Of a stretch of DNA of 64,000 nt, positions 49,051-57,795 are shown in pieces (within the stretch, counting starts at the first letter, position 1; every line of letters begins with the position of its first letter). The position numbers and the translations under genes were made by a program. Source of the DNA: Lacticaseibacillus nasuensis JCM 17158 (GTDB lineage Bacteria; Bacillota; Bacilli; Lactobacillales; Lactobacillaceae); NCBI RefSeq assembly GCF_001434705.1, contig NZ_AZDJ01000030.1:174695-238694 (forward strand). The letters are read 5' to 3'. A model generated the notes under the pieces. The model saw only the letters and a list, made by a program, of their open reading frames with translations, searched no databases and had not been told where the DNA came from.

Positions 49051-50538
49051 ATGGCTACGATTACCCTGCACCACCTCAGCTTTGGCTACGACGGCCAGGC
49101 GCCGCTGTTTACCGACGTCAACCTCAATCTCGACGCCGCTTGGCACCTCGCACTCGTGGGTCGCAACGGCCGCGGCAAAACTACGCTGTTGCGCCTGCTG
49201 CAACACCAGCTGCCCTTTACCGGCACGATCACGGCGCCGCCCACGCATTATTTTCCCCAACCGATTCCCGATCCGGATCAGCTCACGCTTTACGCGATGC
49301 AAGCCGTCAGCCCCGCCGAGCAGTGGGAGCTGGAACGCGAGCTCAACTTGCTGCACGTCGACCCTGACGTGTTGTGGCGGCCTTACGCCACACTGTCCGG
49401 CGGCGAGCAAACCAAGGTGCGCCTGGCCTTGCTGTTCGTCGATGCGGACCAGTTCGCCTTGATCGACGAGCCGACCAACCACCTCGATGCCGCCAGTCGC
49501 GAGCAAGTCGCCGCTTATCTCCAAAAGAAAAACGGCTTCATCGTCGTCAGCCACGACCGCCACTTCCTCGATGCCGTCAGTGACCACACGCTGGCCATCA
49601 ACAAGCAAACCATCAGCCTCACCCAAGGCAATTACAGCACCTATGCGGCCGCCAAGGCACAACAAGACGCCTTTGAACAGGCGGAAAACGCGCGCTTGAA
49701 AACGGATATCGCCCGCCTGCAAGCCACGGCCCGCGAAAAGCAGCGCTGGTCCACCGCCCGCGAAGGCGACAAGCACGGCAATCGCCACGTGCCCGGCTCC
49801 GGCGCCGTAGCGGACAAGGGCTTCGTCGGCGCTCGCGCCGCCCGCGTGATGCAAAAGGCCAAGAACCTCGAGCACCGCATGGACGCGCAACTGGCCACCA
49901 AGCAAACCTTGCTCAAGGACATCGAGGACATTCCCAGCTTGACCATCAACACCACGCCGGATCACCACCGCGTGTATTGGCACGTCACTGACCTGCAACT
50001 GGCCTATGACCGGCCACTATTTGCCCCGGTGAGTTTTGACCTCGAAGCCGGCGAGCGCATCGCGCTGGTCGGCCCGAATGGCAGCGGCAAGTCGTCGCTG
50101 TTGGCCGCCTTGTTCGGCGAATTCTCCGGCAGCCAAACCGGTGAGATTCACCGGCCAGCCAGCGTCACCTGGAGTCGCGTGCGCCAGGCTTACGCCGATC
50201 TCCAAGGCAACCTGCAAAGCTTCGCGGCGGCCCGCCACCTACCCTACCAAGACCTGTTGAACAATCTCAAAAAGCTCGGCTTAGAACGCGCCTCGTTCAC
50301 CACGCCGATCACCGCGATGTCGCAGGGCCAGCAGAAAAAAGTCGAAGTCGCCGCCAGCCTCGTCACGCCCGCCAACGTCTTGGTGTGGGACGAGCCGACC
50401 AATTACCTAGACATCGATAACCAAACCCAGCTGATTCAGGCGATTCAAGCTAACCAGCCGACAATGCTTTTTGTCGAACACGACCAAGCCTTCATCGACC
50501 AAGTCGCGACGAAAATTATTCGCCTAAGGCCGGCGTGA
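49051..50538 (+). CDS. ABC-F antibiotic-resistance type protein, Lsa-like
   Basis: 495 residues. Two ATPase domains with Walker A GRNGRGKTT and GPNGSGKSS, signatures LSGGEQTK and MSQGQQKK, and Walker B ALIDEPTNHLD and LVWDEPTNYLD. The long interdomain linker (REKQRWSTAREGDKHG, then VGARAARVMQKAKNLEHRMD) is of the Lsa/Vga type that reaches into the ribosome and frees it from lincosamides, streptogramins A and pleuromutilins. Drug range cannot be predicted. Preceded by an attenuator. Confidence 0.9.
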   Translation: MATITLHHLSFGYDGQAPLFTDVNLNLDAAWHLALVGRNGRGKTTLLRLLQHQLPFTGTITAPPTHYFPQPIPDPDQLTLYAMQAVSPAEQWELERELNLLHVDPDVLWRPYATLSGGEQTKVRLALLFVDADQFALIDEPTNHLDAASREQVAAYLQKKNGFIVVSHDRHFLDAVSDHTLAINKQTISLTQGNYSTYAAAKAQQDAFEQAENARLKTDIARLQATAREKQRWSTAREGDKHGNRHVPGSGAVADKGFVGARAARVMQKAKNLEHRMDAQLATKQTLLKDIEDIPSLTINTTPDHHRVYWHVTDLQLAYDRPLFAPVSFDLEAGERIALVGPNGSGKSSLLAALFGEFSGSQTGEIHRPASVTWSRVRQAYADLQGNLQSFAAARHLPYQDLLNNLKKLGLERASFTTPITAMSQGQQKKVEVAASLVTPANVLVWDEPTNYLDIDNQTQLIQAIQANQPTMLFVEHDQAFIDQVATKIIRLRPA

Positions 50539-50545
50539 TCGGCGC

Positions 50546-50666
50546 AAAAAAAGGCTCCGCATACCGCGACGCCGGTCACATCCTAATCTAGGAGTACTCC
50601 GCCAGTCACCTGGCCACGTTTTTTGGGGGAACGCTTCGGAGTGCGAGCAGCGACCAACCGCTCTTA
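50546..50666 (-). ncRNA. Candidate small RNA, about 120 nt
   Basis: On the minus strand a -10 TATACT (50673-50678, weak -35) is followed by about 120 nt with several hairpins: GGAGTACTCC, TCCTAGATTAGGA and GGC..CGC/GCG..GCC. Seven Ts (50546-50552) follow the last. It contains no open frame and lies in the gap between two convergent genes. The run GCGTTCCCCCAAAAAACG is an exposed C-rich patch. Not similar to the other small RNAs here. Confidence 0.5.
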
Positions 50667-50741
50667 TGGTTAAGTATACCGGACCACAACGCCTGCAACG
50701 AAAAGTGGGCACATCTGACCCCTTCATTTACGCCTACCGCA

Positions 50742-50773
50742 AACCGGCCCGTCTCATAGTTGAGGCGGGCCGT
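50742..50773 (-). terminator. Terminator of the pilin operon
   Basis: CGGCCCG-T-CTCA pairs with TGAG-G-CGGGCCG; only a short T tract follows on the minus strand. Confidence 0.6.
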
Positions 50774-50778
50774 TGCCG

Positions 50779-52779
50779 TTACTCGAAGCGTCGAGCCTTC
50801 ACCATGCCGATGCCGCTACCCAGTAACAACATTGTCACCGCGACAACAAACAGCAACTGGCTATGGCCCCCGGCTGCTGGGAACTGCGAATTGATTTCCT
50901 TATCGACTACCAAGGTAACCGCACCATCCTTGCCATTAATCGACGTCGAGTCGGTGCCCTTAATAATCATGTGATCCGCATCCACGCCGCCGGTAATCTG
51001 CACGGTATAATCACCCGCCACCGAATTAATCGGTAGCGTCACGGTGCCATCCGCGCCGGTGGTGCCGGTCAGCACGACGGTCCCCGCCGCGTTCGTTACC
51101 GTGAGCTTGACACCAGCCAACGCCACCGGATCGCCGCTACTGTCGACCAGTTTGGCCTGAATATCCCAGGCGAAGCGATAAGTGTCGCCGGCGGTGCCAG
51201 TGGTTGCCGGGGTATAGGTCTCGTTTACCTTGCCCGCGTTGGTCACCTGAGTCTTATCCGTCTTGACGCCGCGCCAAACGCCATAGGTCCCGCTAGCAAT
51301 TGTAAATTGTGGAAACGCGATTTTTGCGGTCATCTTCGGGCCAAACGTAATCGATTGTAGCTTAGACTGCGCCGCTGGGTTCGCGTAATTGTACGTTGGG
51401 AAGACCATTTCTTTGAGCGGCCAGGAGTCTCCTAACCGCCAGTTAGAGAGGTCAAGTGTCGTCAAAGCATAATCGCCGTTGAACAGCTGGGTCACGTTGG
51501 CGTTAGAACGGACCGCCCACTTGGCAACATCGAGCGCTTTGACGTTGGTCATGTTTTCAAACATGTTGTTCATCGCAGTCACATTCGCCATGCTCCAGCC
51601 GCTGACATCCAAACTGGTCAGGCCAGCGTCCTCCGCAAACATGAACGACGTGGTGTCCGCATTGGCCATTTGCCAATTGGCGACATCCAGGTTTGTCAGC
51701 TTGCTGTCATCCTGAAACATCGACATGAAGTTCACCCCTGCGGTAGGTTGCCAGCCGGTAAGGTTCAACGTGGTCAACGCCGCGTTGTTGCGAAACATGC
51801 TATCAAACTTAGTGGCTGCACTGACGTCCCAATCATGTAAATCAAGCGAGGTTAAGCCGGTATCATTTTCAAACATTGACGTGAAGTCATCCGCTTTAGC
51901 TGGTTGCCAAGGCTGGAGGTTAATTGCCGCTAACGCAGGATCTTCGGCAAACATATACTGAAATTTTTCGCCGTTACCGACGTCCCACTTGTCCAAACCG
52001 CTAAGCGTCGTCAGTGCGGTCATTTTGTAGAATGAAAAAGAAAAATCCGTGACATGGCTGGTGTCCCACTTACTCAAATCCGGCAAGGTCTGAATGGCCG
52101 CGTCTTCCGCGAACATATGGTTCATGTCGGTGAGCCGACTCGTTTCCCACTGATCCAAGCCGCTGACGGTCGTGAGATTTGTGTCTTTCCAAAACATGTC
52201 CGCCATCGTCGTCACGTGGCTCACATCCCAGTTACCTAAGCCCTCAATCGTGGTCAGCTTCGTCATCGTGGGGATCCCATTATCTTTCGTGGCAACCGCA
52301 AACAAGAATGACATGTCTGTCATCTGACTCACATCGACATTTTCTAAGCCAGTAATGGATTCAAGATTATGAAACTGCTGAAAGATGCCTCTGGTCCCAT
52401 TCAACCCATTCGGTCCATCCGTAAACTGGGTCTTTCCTTCAAAACTAATTTGCTTAACCGAATCCATCGTACTGGTTAACGTCGTGCGCCCGTTATCGAC
52501 CCAACCGGAACTGGACAGCGGCTTGGTTGAGGAATTGAAGTGCAACGTCCCATTGGCATCCAGGTAGAACTGCGAGCCACCGTCTGTACCCCCATCAGTC
52601 GTACTGGTTGACCCGACGACCTTCCACACCCCTTTGACCGTGGCCCGCTGGTATGCGGCGGCATCCCAGGTGGCGGCTTGGGCTTTTTTTGGCGCACTGA
52701 ACCAGACCCCCGCAACGAGTGCGACAGCCATGACTACCCATGATAATCGGTGCCACCAATCAGTCCGCCAAATTCTCAT
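50779..52779 (-). CDS. BspA-type LRR surface adhesin (DUF285 repeats)
   Basis: 666 residues. A signal peptide (LSWVVMAVALVAGVWF, then AQA) is followed by about a dozen BspA-like repeats such as LTTIEGLGNWDVSHVTTMADM and LTSLDVSGWSMANVTAMNNM, then one beta-sandwich Cna-B-like domain (about 545-630). The C terminus carries a hydrophobic segment and RRFE tail after SQFPAAGG, a divergent sorting signal in place of LPxTG. Last gene of the pilin operon, so likely the tip adhesin. Confidence 0.85.
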   Translation of the reverse strand: MRIWRTDWWHRLSWVVMAVALVAGVWFSAPKKAQAATWDAAAYQRATVKGVWKVVGSTSTTDGGTDGGSQFYLDANGTLHFNSSTKPLSSSGWVDNGRTTLTSTMDSVKQISFEGKTQFTDGPNGLNGTRGIFQQFHNLESITGLENVDVSQMTDMSFLFAVATKDNGIPTMTKLTTIEGLGNWDVSHVTTMADMFWKDTNLTTVSGLDQWETSRLTDMNHMFAEDAAIQTLPDLSKWDTSHVTDFSFSFYKMTALTTLSGLDKWDVGNGEKFQYMFAEDPALAAINLQPWQPAKADDFTSMFENDTGLTSLDLHDWDVSAATKFDSMFRNNAALTTLNLTGWQPTAGVNFMSMFQDDSKLTNLDVANWQMANADTTSFMFAEDAGLTSLDVSGWSMANVTAMNNMFENMTNVKALDVAKWAVRSNANVTQLFNGDYALTTLDLSNWRLGDSWPLKEMVFPTYNYANPAAQSKLQSITFGPKMTAKIAFPQFTIASGTYGVWRGVKTDKTQVTNAGKVNETYTPATTGTAGDTYRFAWDIQAKLVDSSGDPVALAGVKLTVTNAAGTVVLTGTTGADGTVTLPINSVAGDYTVQITGGVDADHMIIKGTDSTSINGKDGAVTLVVDKEINSQFPAAGGHSQLLFVVAVTMLLLGSGIGMVKARRFE

Positions 52780-52782
52780 CGT

Positions 52783-53373
52783 TTACCCCTCTTGCCGCGT
52801 TCGCATCGTCAGGCCGAAAGCTACGACCAACCCGCCGAGCATCACCGCGGCAACCAAACCAAGCGGCCACCGAAGCTGGCCGCCTGTTTGCACAATTTTC
52901 GCAGGTTGCTTCGTGTCCGGCAATACCGGTGCACTTTCCAGCAACCCCGACTTCGGCGTGTACGTATACCGCGTCCGCGTCGGCGAAAAACGAATCAAGA
53001 CCGGGGCGGCTGGCGTCTTCACGCCTGCCCCAGGTAATTCGCGCAACAAATAATCCGCACCAATGGCGAGGCCAGTAATCGTCGCCTCGCCATTCGCATC
53101 GGTGTTTACAACCACGTGGTACGCAGCAGGCCCGGTCAATGTGCGATACGTGTGCGCATCCGTGGCCGTGATTGGCCCGGCAATCGCGTGAATGCGCGTC
53201 AGTTCGTAACGCGCCCCTGCCAATGGCCGAGTCTGCTGAGTAGAGGCAGCACTTTTGACGCTGACGCGCTTTTCAATTGTCAACGTGCCGTTACCGGCAG
53301 CGTGGACGGGTTGGGTCGCTGCGCTCACCGCCAAGGCGATCAGCGCGGCCATCAAAACCAGCCACTTTCTCAT
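52783..53373 (-). CDS. Minor pilin (Cna-B domain), probable pilus base
   Basis: 196 residues. Signal peptide MRKWLVLMAALIALAVSAA, one Cna-B/SpaA-type domain (TLTIEKRVSVKSA to YLLRELPGAG; the latter is the E-box), then a spacer, IVQTGGQ as a divergent sorting motif, a hydrophobic segment and RTRQEG. The size is that of anchoring base pilins. Between backbone pilin and adhesin genes. Confidence 0.8.
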   Translation of the reverse strand: MRKWLVLMAALIALAVSAATQPVHAAGNGTLTIEKRVSVKSAASTQQTRPLAGARYELTRIHAIAGPITATDAHTYRTLTGPAAYHVVVNTDANGEATITGLAIGADYLLRELPGAGVKTPAAPVLIRFSPTRTRYTYTPKSGLLESAPVLPDTKQPAKIVQTGGQLRWPLGLVAAVMLGGLVVAFGLTMRTRQEG

Positions 53374-53394
53374 TGTTGTCCCTCATTTCCACTT

Positions 53395-53449
53395 CTTCGG
53401 TCTCTCCTCACAAGCGGCGAAGTTCGCCACCTCTGAGGCAAGACCGAAG
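53395..53449 (-). other. Stem-loop between backbone and minor pilin genes
   Basis: CTTCGGTCT (53395-53403) pairs with AGACCGAAG (53441-53449), enclosing CCTC/GAGG and GGCG/CGCC. No T tract follows, so it is not a terminator. Such intergenic hairpins can cut down translation of later genes or protect the 3' end of the backbone pilin message. Confidence 0.55.
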
Positions 53450-53466
53450 CCTTGTCCTTGAATCAA

Positions 53467-55080
53467 TTAGGCGTTTTGCCGACGCTTGATGATGTAAACA
53501 CCGGCGGCGCCAACCACAATCAGCCCAGTGGTCATGGCATAGAACAGAATCCGTGCTTGCGAACCAGTCAGTGGCAGGTTCGGCAGCATGTTGTCGTGAT
53601 CGACGACGGTCACATCCGGGGTCGAATCTTGCGTTGCGGTCACTTCATGAATCTTCCCATCCACATCGTAACCGGCAGGCGCGTCGGTTTCGACCAGGTA
53701 GTACTTTTGAGTCTTGGTGTCGGGGTCAACTTCCAAGCCGGTAAATTCAACTTTACCATTGGCATCGGACTTGGCCGTCAGCGTGTTCCCATCTTTATCA
53801 GTAACAGGCGTCTTGGCGTCGGCATCACTGTACAGCGTGAAGACGGCATCTGGCACAGCCTTACCATCTTCATCGGTCTTATCGGCGTCGATATTACCAA
53901 AGTAAACAGTTGGCTTTTGGTCAGGCACTGTCGTTTGAGTTTGTGTCTGATCTGGGGTAATCGTCCCTTTGTAATTCGTCTTGAACGTGTTGGAAACTTC
54001 GGCGTCTTTTTGGGCATTCACCGTCGTGCTCAAGGTGGCAACCAACTTGCTACCCTTGTCGGCGGCCGCAAACTTGGCAATCCCGGCAGCCGTTAATGAA
54101 ACAGTCACGGTGTTCGTCTTGTTCGTGGTGTCTTCCTCGGTTGTCACCTTGTAATCGGTGTCCTCGGTCAACGGTACTGACACCATCTTCGTCGGATCAC
54201 TGGTACTTGGCGAGGAAATCACAACTTTGGTAATCTTGGCATCGCCCATCTTCGTCGTGTCCAGCACATCGACCATGTTCAATTCACTGGCGTATGTCTT
54301 CCACTTCGTCGTTGTGGTCGTCACGGTGTTGCCATCTTTATCCGGAGCTGACGTTTCGGTGGTACCTTCAGTTTCGACACCCGACCCGTGGATATCGGCT
54401 GGCCGGTTGATGGTCATATCCCAATAAACTGTCGAACCCGTCTTCACACTATCGGCAGTCACTTCTTTGCCGTCATCGAACAAGGTCTTGGTTGGGTTTA
54501 ATTGCAGGTTAGCTTCGTCGATTTCGTTCTTCGGGAAGATATTAACGTCATAGGTCAGCGTCTGTGTGTTCGTGCTGGCATCCGTCGTGGTCAGCGGCAC
54601 GTGCACGATGAATGGCGCCGCAGCCGTCTTCACCGCGTCACTTGGTTGCTCGACAACGAGGTAATAACCATCGCCGGTTGTCCCGGCACCGAGGTCGGCT
54701 TTGGCCGTCCCTTTATCATCGGTCGTAACCGTTTGGGCAGCGAAGCTGGCATCCGTCGTATAAGAAGAAGTATCACTGGCGCTAAGTGTCTTGCCGGCCA
54801 CCTTGGCGACCTTGGTGATCTTAAAACTAATGCCGCCTAATGCCTTCGCGCCGGTTGGGACATCCGATGCATCTGGCACCTTCGAGTTGTCGCCACTCGT
54901 CGCCGGTGTACCAGCGTACTTGTGTAAGGTGATGCTACGCATCGTCGTATCATCTTCGACCGTGCTGGCAGTCACACTGCTAGGCGTGGACCGGGTAAAG
55001 GCTGGTGTGGCCACGGCGCCAAGTGCACCGAGGGCGAGGCCGCACACCCCAATCACATGCCCTAATTTTGCTTTATTCAT
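53467..55080 (-). CDS. Backbone (major) pilin, LPXTG-anchored
   Basis: 537 residues. Signal peptide at the N terminus (VIGVCGLALGALGAVATPAF). The pilin motif with the linking Lys is YDVNIFPKN near residue 180. Isopeptide-type domains follow; the E-box YYLVETDAPAGYD is near 470. Sorting signal LPLTGSQ, hydrophobic segment, KRRQNA tail. It is the sortase-polymerised shaft subunit. AGGAGG precedes the ATG at 55080; first gene of the operon. Confidence 0.92.
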   Translation of the reverse strand: MNKAKLGHVIGVCGLALGALGAVATPAFTRSTPSSVTASTVEDDTTMRSITLHKYAGTPATSGDNSKVPDASDVPTGAKALGGISFKITKVAKVAGKTLSASDTSSYTTDASFAAQTVTTDDKGTAKADLGAGTTGDGYYLVVEQPSDAVKTAAAPFIVHVPLTTTDASTNTQTLTYDVNIFPKNEIDEANLQLNPTKTLFDDGKEVTADSVKTGSTVYWDMTINRPADIHGSGVETEGTTETSAPDKDGNTVTTTTTKWKTYASELNMVDVLDTTKMGDAKITKVVISSPSTSDPTKMVSVPLTEDTDYKVTTEEDTTNKTNTVTVSLTAAGIAKFAAADKGSKLVATLSTTVNAQKDAEVSNTFKTNYKGTITPDQTQTQTTVPDQKPTVYFGNIDADKTDEDGKAVPDAVFTLYSDADAKTPVTDKDGNTLTAKSDANGKVEFTGLEVDPDTKTQKYYLVETDAPAGYDVDGKIHEVTATQDSTPDVTVVDHDNMLPNLPLTGSQARILFYAMTTGLIVVGAAGVYIIKRRQNA

Positions 55081-55176
55081 TTGCGATTCCTCCTCGAATC
55101 AGTCCAAAATTTTGCGTGTTCTGTCGGCTCCGGACTCCAACGTGAACATCGACACAAGTCTAACTTAACATCAAAG

Positions 55177-55255
55177 ATACAAGCCCGCGGAAAAGGGGAC
55201 ACTTTTGACCTGGCCAGAAGTGTCCCCTTATGAGTCGTTAACTCATGCTAGTATC
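55177..55255. promoter_or_regulatory. Shared operator between the divergent pilus operons
   Basis: AAGGGGACACTT (55193-55204) and AAGTGTCCCCTT (55218-55229) form a perfect 12-bp inverted repeat; ATGAGT/ACTCAT (55230-55246) forms a second. The pilin -10 (TATCTT on the minus strand, about 55177) and the sortase -10 (TAGTAT, 55250-55255) flank them and lack good -35 elements, as expected for a promoter pair driven by one activator. The Rgg protein nearby is the natural candidate. Confidence 0.6.
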
Positions 55256-55287
55256 ATCTTGATGAATCAGGAAAGGTGGGGCTGATC

Positions 55288-56169
55288 ATGCGCACTCGCT
55301 CACGCACTCGCTTGCGGCACTATCGGCGCCGCTATCATTTATTTCTCACGTTGTTCACCATTGGCGCGATTCTATTGATTGCCCCCATTGTTTACAGCCA
55401 GTCGGTGCAACACCGCGAGCTCACCTTGGCCAGGCAATACGCCCGCGCCCCGCACGCCAGCGCCGCGATCAAGGCCGCGCGCCGTTACAACGCCGACATC
55501 TTTGCCCACCAACGGCATCAGGCTTTGCCCTATCACCAGCAAATGACCCAGGTGCAACGTCAGCTCAGCAAGCCAATCGGGTTTGTCCGCGTGCCCGCCA
55601 TCAACTTGGCCAGCACCCCGATTTACTACGGCGATTCCGATCAAGTCCTCGCTAAAGGCACCGGCACCATGACCGGCACCAGCCTACCGATTGGCGGCAA
55701 GAATTCGCTGGCCGTCGTTTCTGGGCACACGGGCCTGGCCAACCGCGTGATCTTCGACAACATCCGCTACCTGAAGAAAGGCGACGTGTTCTACTTCACC
55801 ACGTTGGGCCAAGCAGAGATTGCCTACCGCGTTTACAAAACCATCGTGGTGGATCCCGCCAAACCGCACGCCACTGCCGTCGTCAATGTGCAACCCGGGA
55901 AAGACCGGGCAGTGTTGTTGACCTGCACGCCGATTTTCATCAACTCCCACCGGCTGTTGGTGTTCGGTAAGCGCGTGCCGATCAAGACCGCCAAGCTGAC
56001 GCCAACGCGCCCGCGCGCGACGTTTTCGCCGCTGAACCTGTGGCTGTATGCCGTGTCGGCGTTGATGCTGGTGTTCCTGATTTGGTTTGCCGCTACCGAG
56101 TGGCGCTACCGGCACCCGAAAGGAGTCAAGCGTTATGACCCACGCGAAGAAGAAGACCTCTCACGCTAA
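55288..56169 (+). CDS. Class C sortase (pilus polymerase)
   Basis: 293 residues from the ATG at 55288 after AAAGGTGGGG. N-terminal and C-terminal hydrophobic helices. Catalytic His in VVSGHTG, Cys in LLTCTP, Arg in NSHRLLVFGKR. The typical DPF/W lid motif is not obvious; YYGDSDQVLAKGTG stands before the core. It joins pilins by an LPxTG-to-Lys bond. First of four overlapping genes. Confidence 0.92.
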   Translation: MRTRSRTRLRHYRRRYHLFLTLFTIGAILLIAPIVYSQSVQHRELTLARQYARAPHASAAIKAARRYNADIFAHQRHQALPYHQQMTQVQRQLSKPIGFVRVPAINLASTPIYYGDSDQVLAKGTGTMTGTSLPIGGKNSLAVVSGHTGLANRVIFDNIRYLKKGDVFYFTTLGQAEIAYRVYKTIVVDPAKPHATAVVNVQPGKDRAVLLTCTPIFINSHRLLVFGKRVPIKTAKLTPTRPRATFSPLNLWLYAVSALMLVFLIWFAATEWRYRHPKGVKRYDPREEEDLSR

Positions 56170-56998
56170 TGTGCTGAAGTGGGTGTTTGGCACCTTGCTG
56201 GTGATCGGCGCGATTTTCCTGTTGGCGCCGTTGGTGTACGACCACCTGCAGACCCAACACGAGATGCAACTGGCGCGGACCTACCGCAAGCACCTGTACC
56301 CGGCCGATGAAAAACGCGACGCCTTGATTCGCCAATACAACGCCAACCGCGACGCCGAGCAGCACCACCGCCGCATCCCCTACCCCAAGGCGACGATTCA
56401 AACGATCGTCAAGGATCAACGCATTCCCATCGGCAATATCACCATTCCCAGCATCAGCCTCAACGTCATGCCGATTTACTTCGGCGACTCCGATGAGGTG
56501 CTCGCTAAAGGCACCGGCGTCATGCCCTTCACGTCCCTGCCGGCGCCGGGCCACCGGGTCACCAGTAGCGTCACCGGCCACACCGGGATGGCCAACCGGA
56601 TCTTTTTCGACAACATTCGCTACATGAAGCCGGGCGACGTCTTCTACCTCGACGTCTTCGCGCACCGCTTAGCCTACAAAATGACCAAGCGCGTCGTCAT
56701 CGATCCGGCTAAGCCTGACGCCGTGCAGCATTTTTACGTGAAGGACAACGGTAACCACGCCATTCTCATGACCTGCACGCCCATTGGCATCAACGACCAC
56801 CGGCTGTTGATCTACGGCAAACGGATTTCCTTGAAGGCCGCCGCGGCGACCAAGACGCACCCACGGGCAATTTTCAGCCTGTTTAACCTGTGGCTGTACG
56901 CCATGATTCTGTTGTTGATCATCGTCGTGTTGTGGTGGCTGTGGCGCTGGCACAAGGACCGCCAGGCCAAGCGCCGCGCCCAGGAGGCTGAAGCATGA
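56135..56998 (+). CDS. Class C sortase, second copy
   Basis: 287 residues; its ATG at 56135 lies 35 bp inside the previous gene with AAAGGAG upstream. Same architecture: VTGHTG, LMTCTP, NDHRLLIYGKR and two membrane helices. It is related to the first over its whole length (IYFGDSDEVLAKGTG compares with IYYGDSDQVLAKGTG), so a local duplication is likely. Confidence 0.92.
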   Translation: MTHAKKKTSHANVLKWVFGTLLVIGAIFLLAPLVYDHLQTQHEMQLARTYRKHLYPADEKRDALIRQYNANRDAEQHHRRIPYPKATIQTIVKDQRIPIGNITIPSISLNVMPIYFGDSDEVLAKGTGVMPFTSLPAPGHRVTSSVTGHTGMANRIFFDNIRYMKPGDVFYLDVFAHRLAYKMTKRVVIDPAKPDAVQHFYVKDNGNHAILMTCTPIGINDHRLLIYGKRISLKAAAATKTHPRAIFSLFNLWLYAMILLLIIVVLWWLWRWHKDRQAKRRAQEAEA

Positions 56999-57795
56999 AA
57001 ACTTTTCTGCGCGCCTTTTGGCCGGCTTGCTTGTTTGTCGTCGTCATCGCCGTGCTCGCCGGCACCGGCTACATCGCCGTGACCACCAACATCAGCACCG
57101 CCGGCGACTGGCGCACCCACGCGCAAGCCAATGCCCAGCGTCCTGCCGGCCACCCCGCCAAGATTCGAGACACCACGGTGCAGGCGCTGGCCACCGCCAA
57201 GCGCCAAGCCATCGCCACGCAGCGCCAACACGGGATTGGCCTGTTGCGCGTGCCGAGTCAACACATCGAGTTGACGATTTTCGGCACGATGACCAACACC
57301 ACGTTGTCGCTTGGCGTGGCGCGCTATTTTCCCAGCCGGACCATGGGCGACGGCAACAACGTCTACGCCGCGCATAACCTTGCGGCGGCCAACTTGTTGC
57401 TGACGCGCACGGCCCACTTGCAACACGGGGCGGCCATTACTCAAACCGATTTCGTGCACACCTACCACTACCGCGTGGTGTATAACCGCGTGGTCAAGGC
57501 CACCGAGGTCGCGGTGCTGAAGCAAACCAAGGAGGACCGGTTGACGCTGATTCGCTGCGAAGGCGACGTCGGCACGAACTTCCGCCGCGTGATTATTGCG
57601 CGCAAAACCGCCGTCACGCCTTACGTAGCCACCCCAGCTGCGCCGCATCGCCTCACCCAACGCCTCGCGCCGCTGGTGCCCGTATTGCTGACGCCATGGT
57701 TTAACCTCGCCGTGTTGCTGTGCTTCAGCGGCCTCTTGTACCTCGGTTCGCGCCGGTATCGCCAACTTCAGGAGGAACATCATGAAAACCTTTGA
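56995..57795 (+). CDS. Divergent sortase
   Basis: 266 residues. N-terminal and C-terminal membrane helices; His in VYAAHNL, Cys in TLIRCEGD, Arg in NFRRVIIARK. The core differs strongly from the two class C copies, suggesting another substrate motif, perhaps QTGGQ or FPAAGG of the minor subunits, or cell-wall anchoring. Overlaps its neighbours by 4 and 14 bp. Confidence 0.82.
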   Translation: MKTFLRAFWPACLFVVVIAVLAGTGYIAVTTNISTAGDWRTHAQANAQRPAGHPAKIRDTTVQALATAKRQAIATQRQHGIGLLRVPSQHIELTIFGTMTNTTLSLGVARYFPSRTMGDGNNVYAAHNLAAANLLLTRTAHLQHGAAITQTDFVHTYHYRVVYNRVVKATEVAVLKQTKEDRLTLIRCEGDVGTNFRRVIIARKTAVTPYVATPAAPHRLTQRLAPLVPVLLTPWFNLAVLLCFSGLLYLGSRRYRQLQEEHHENL

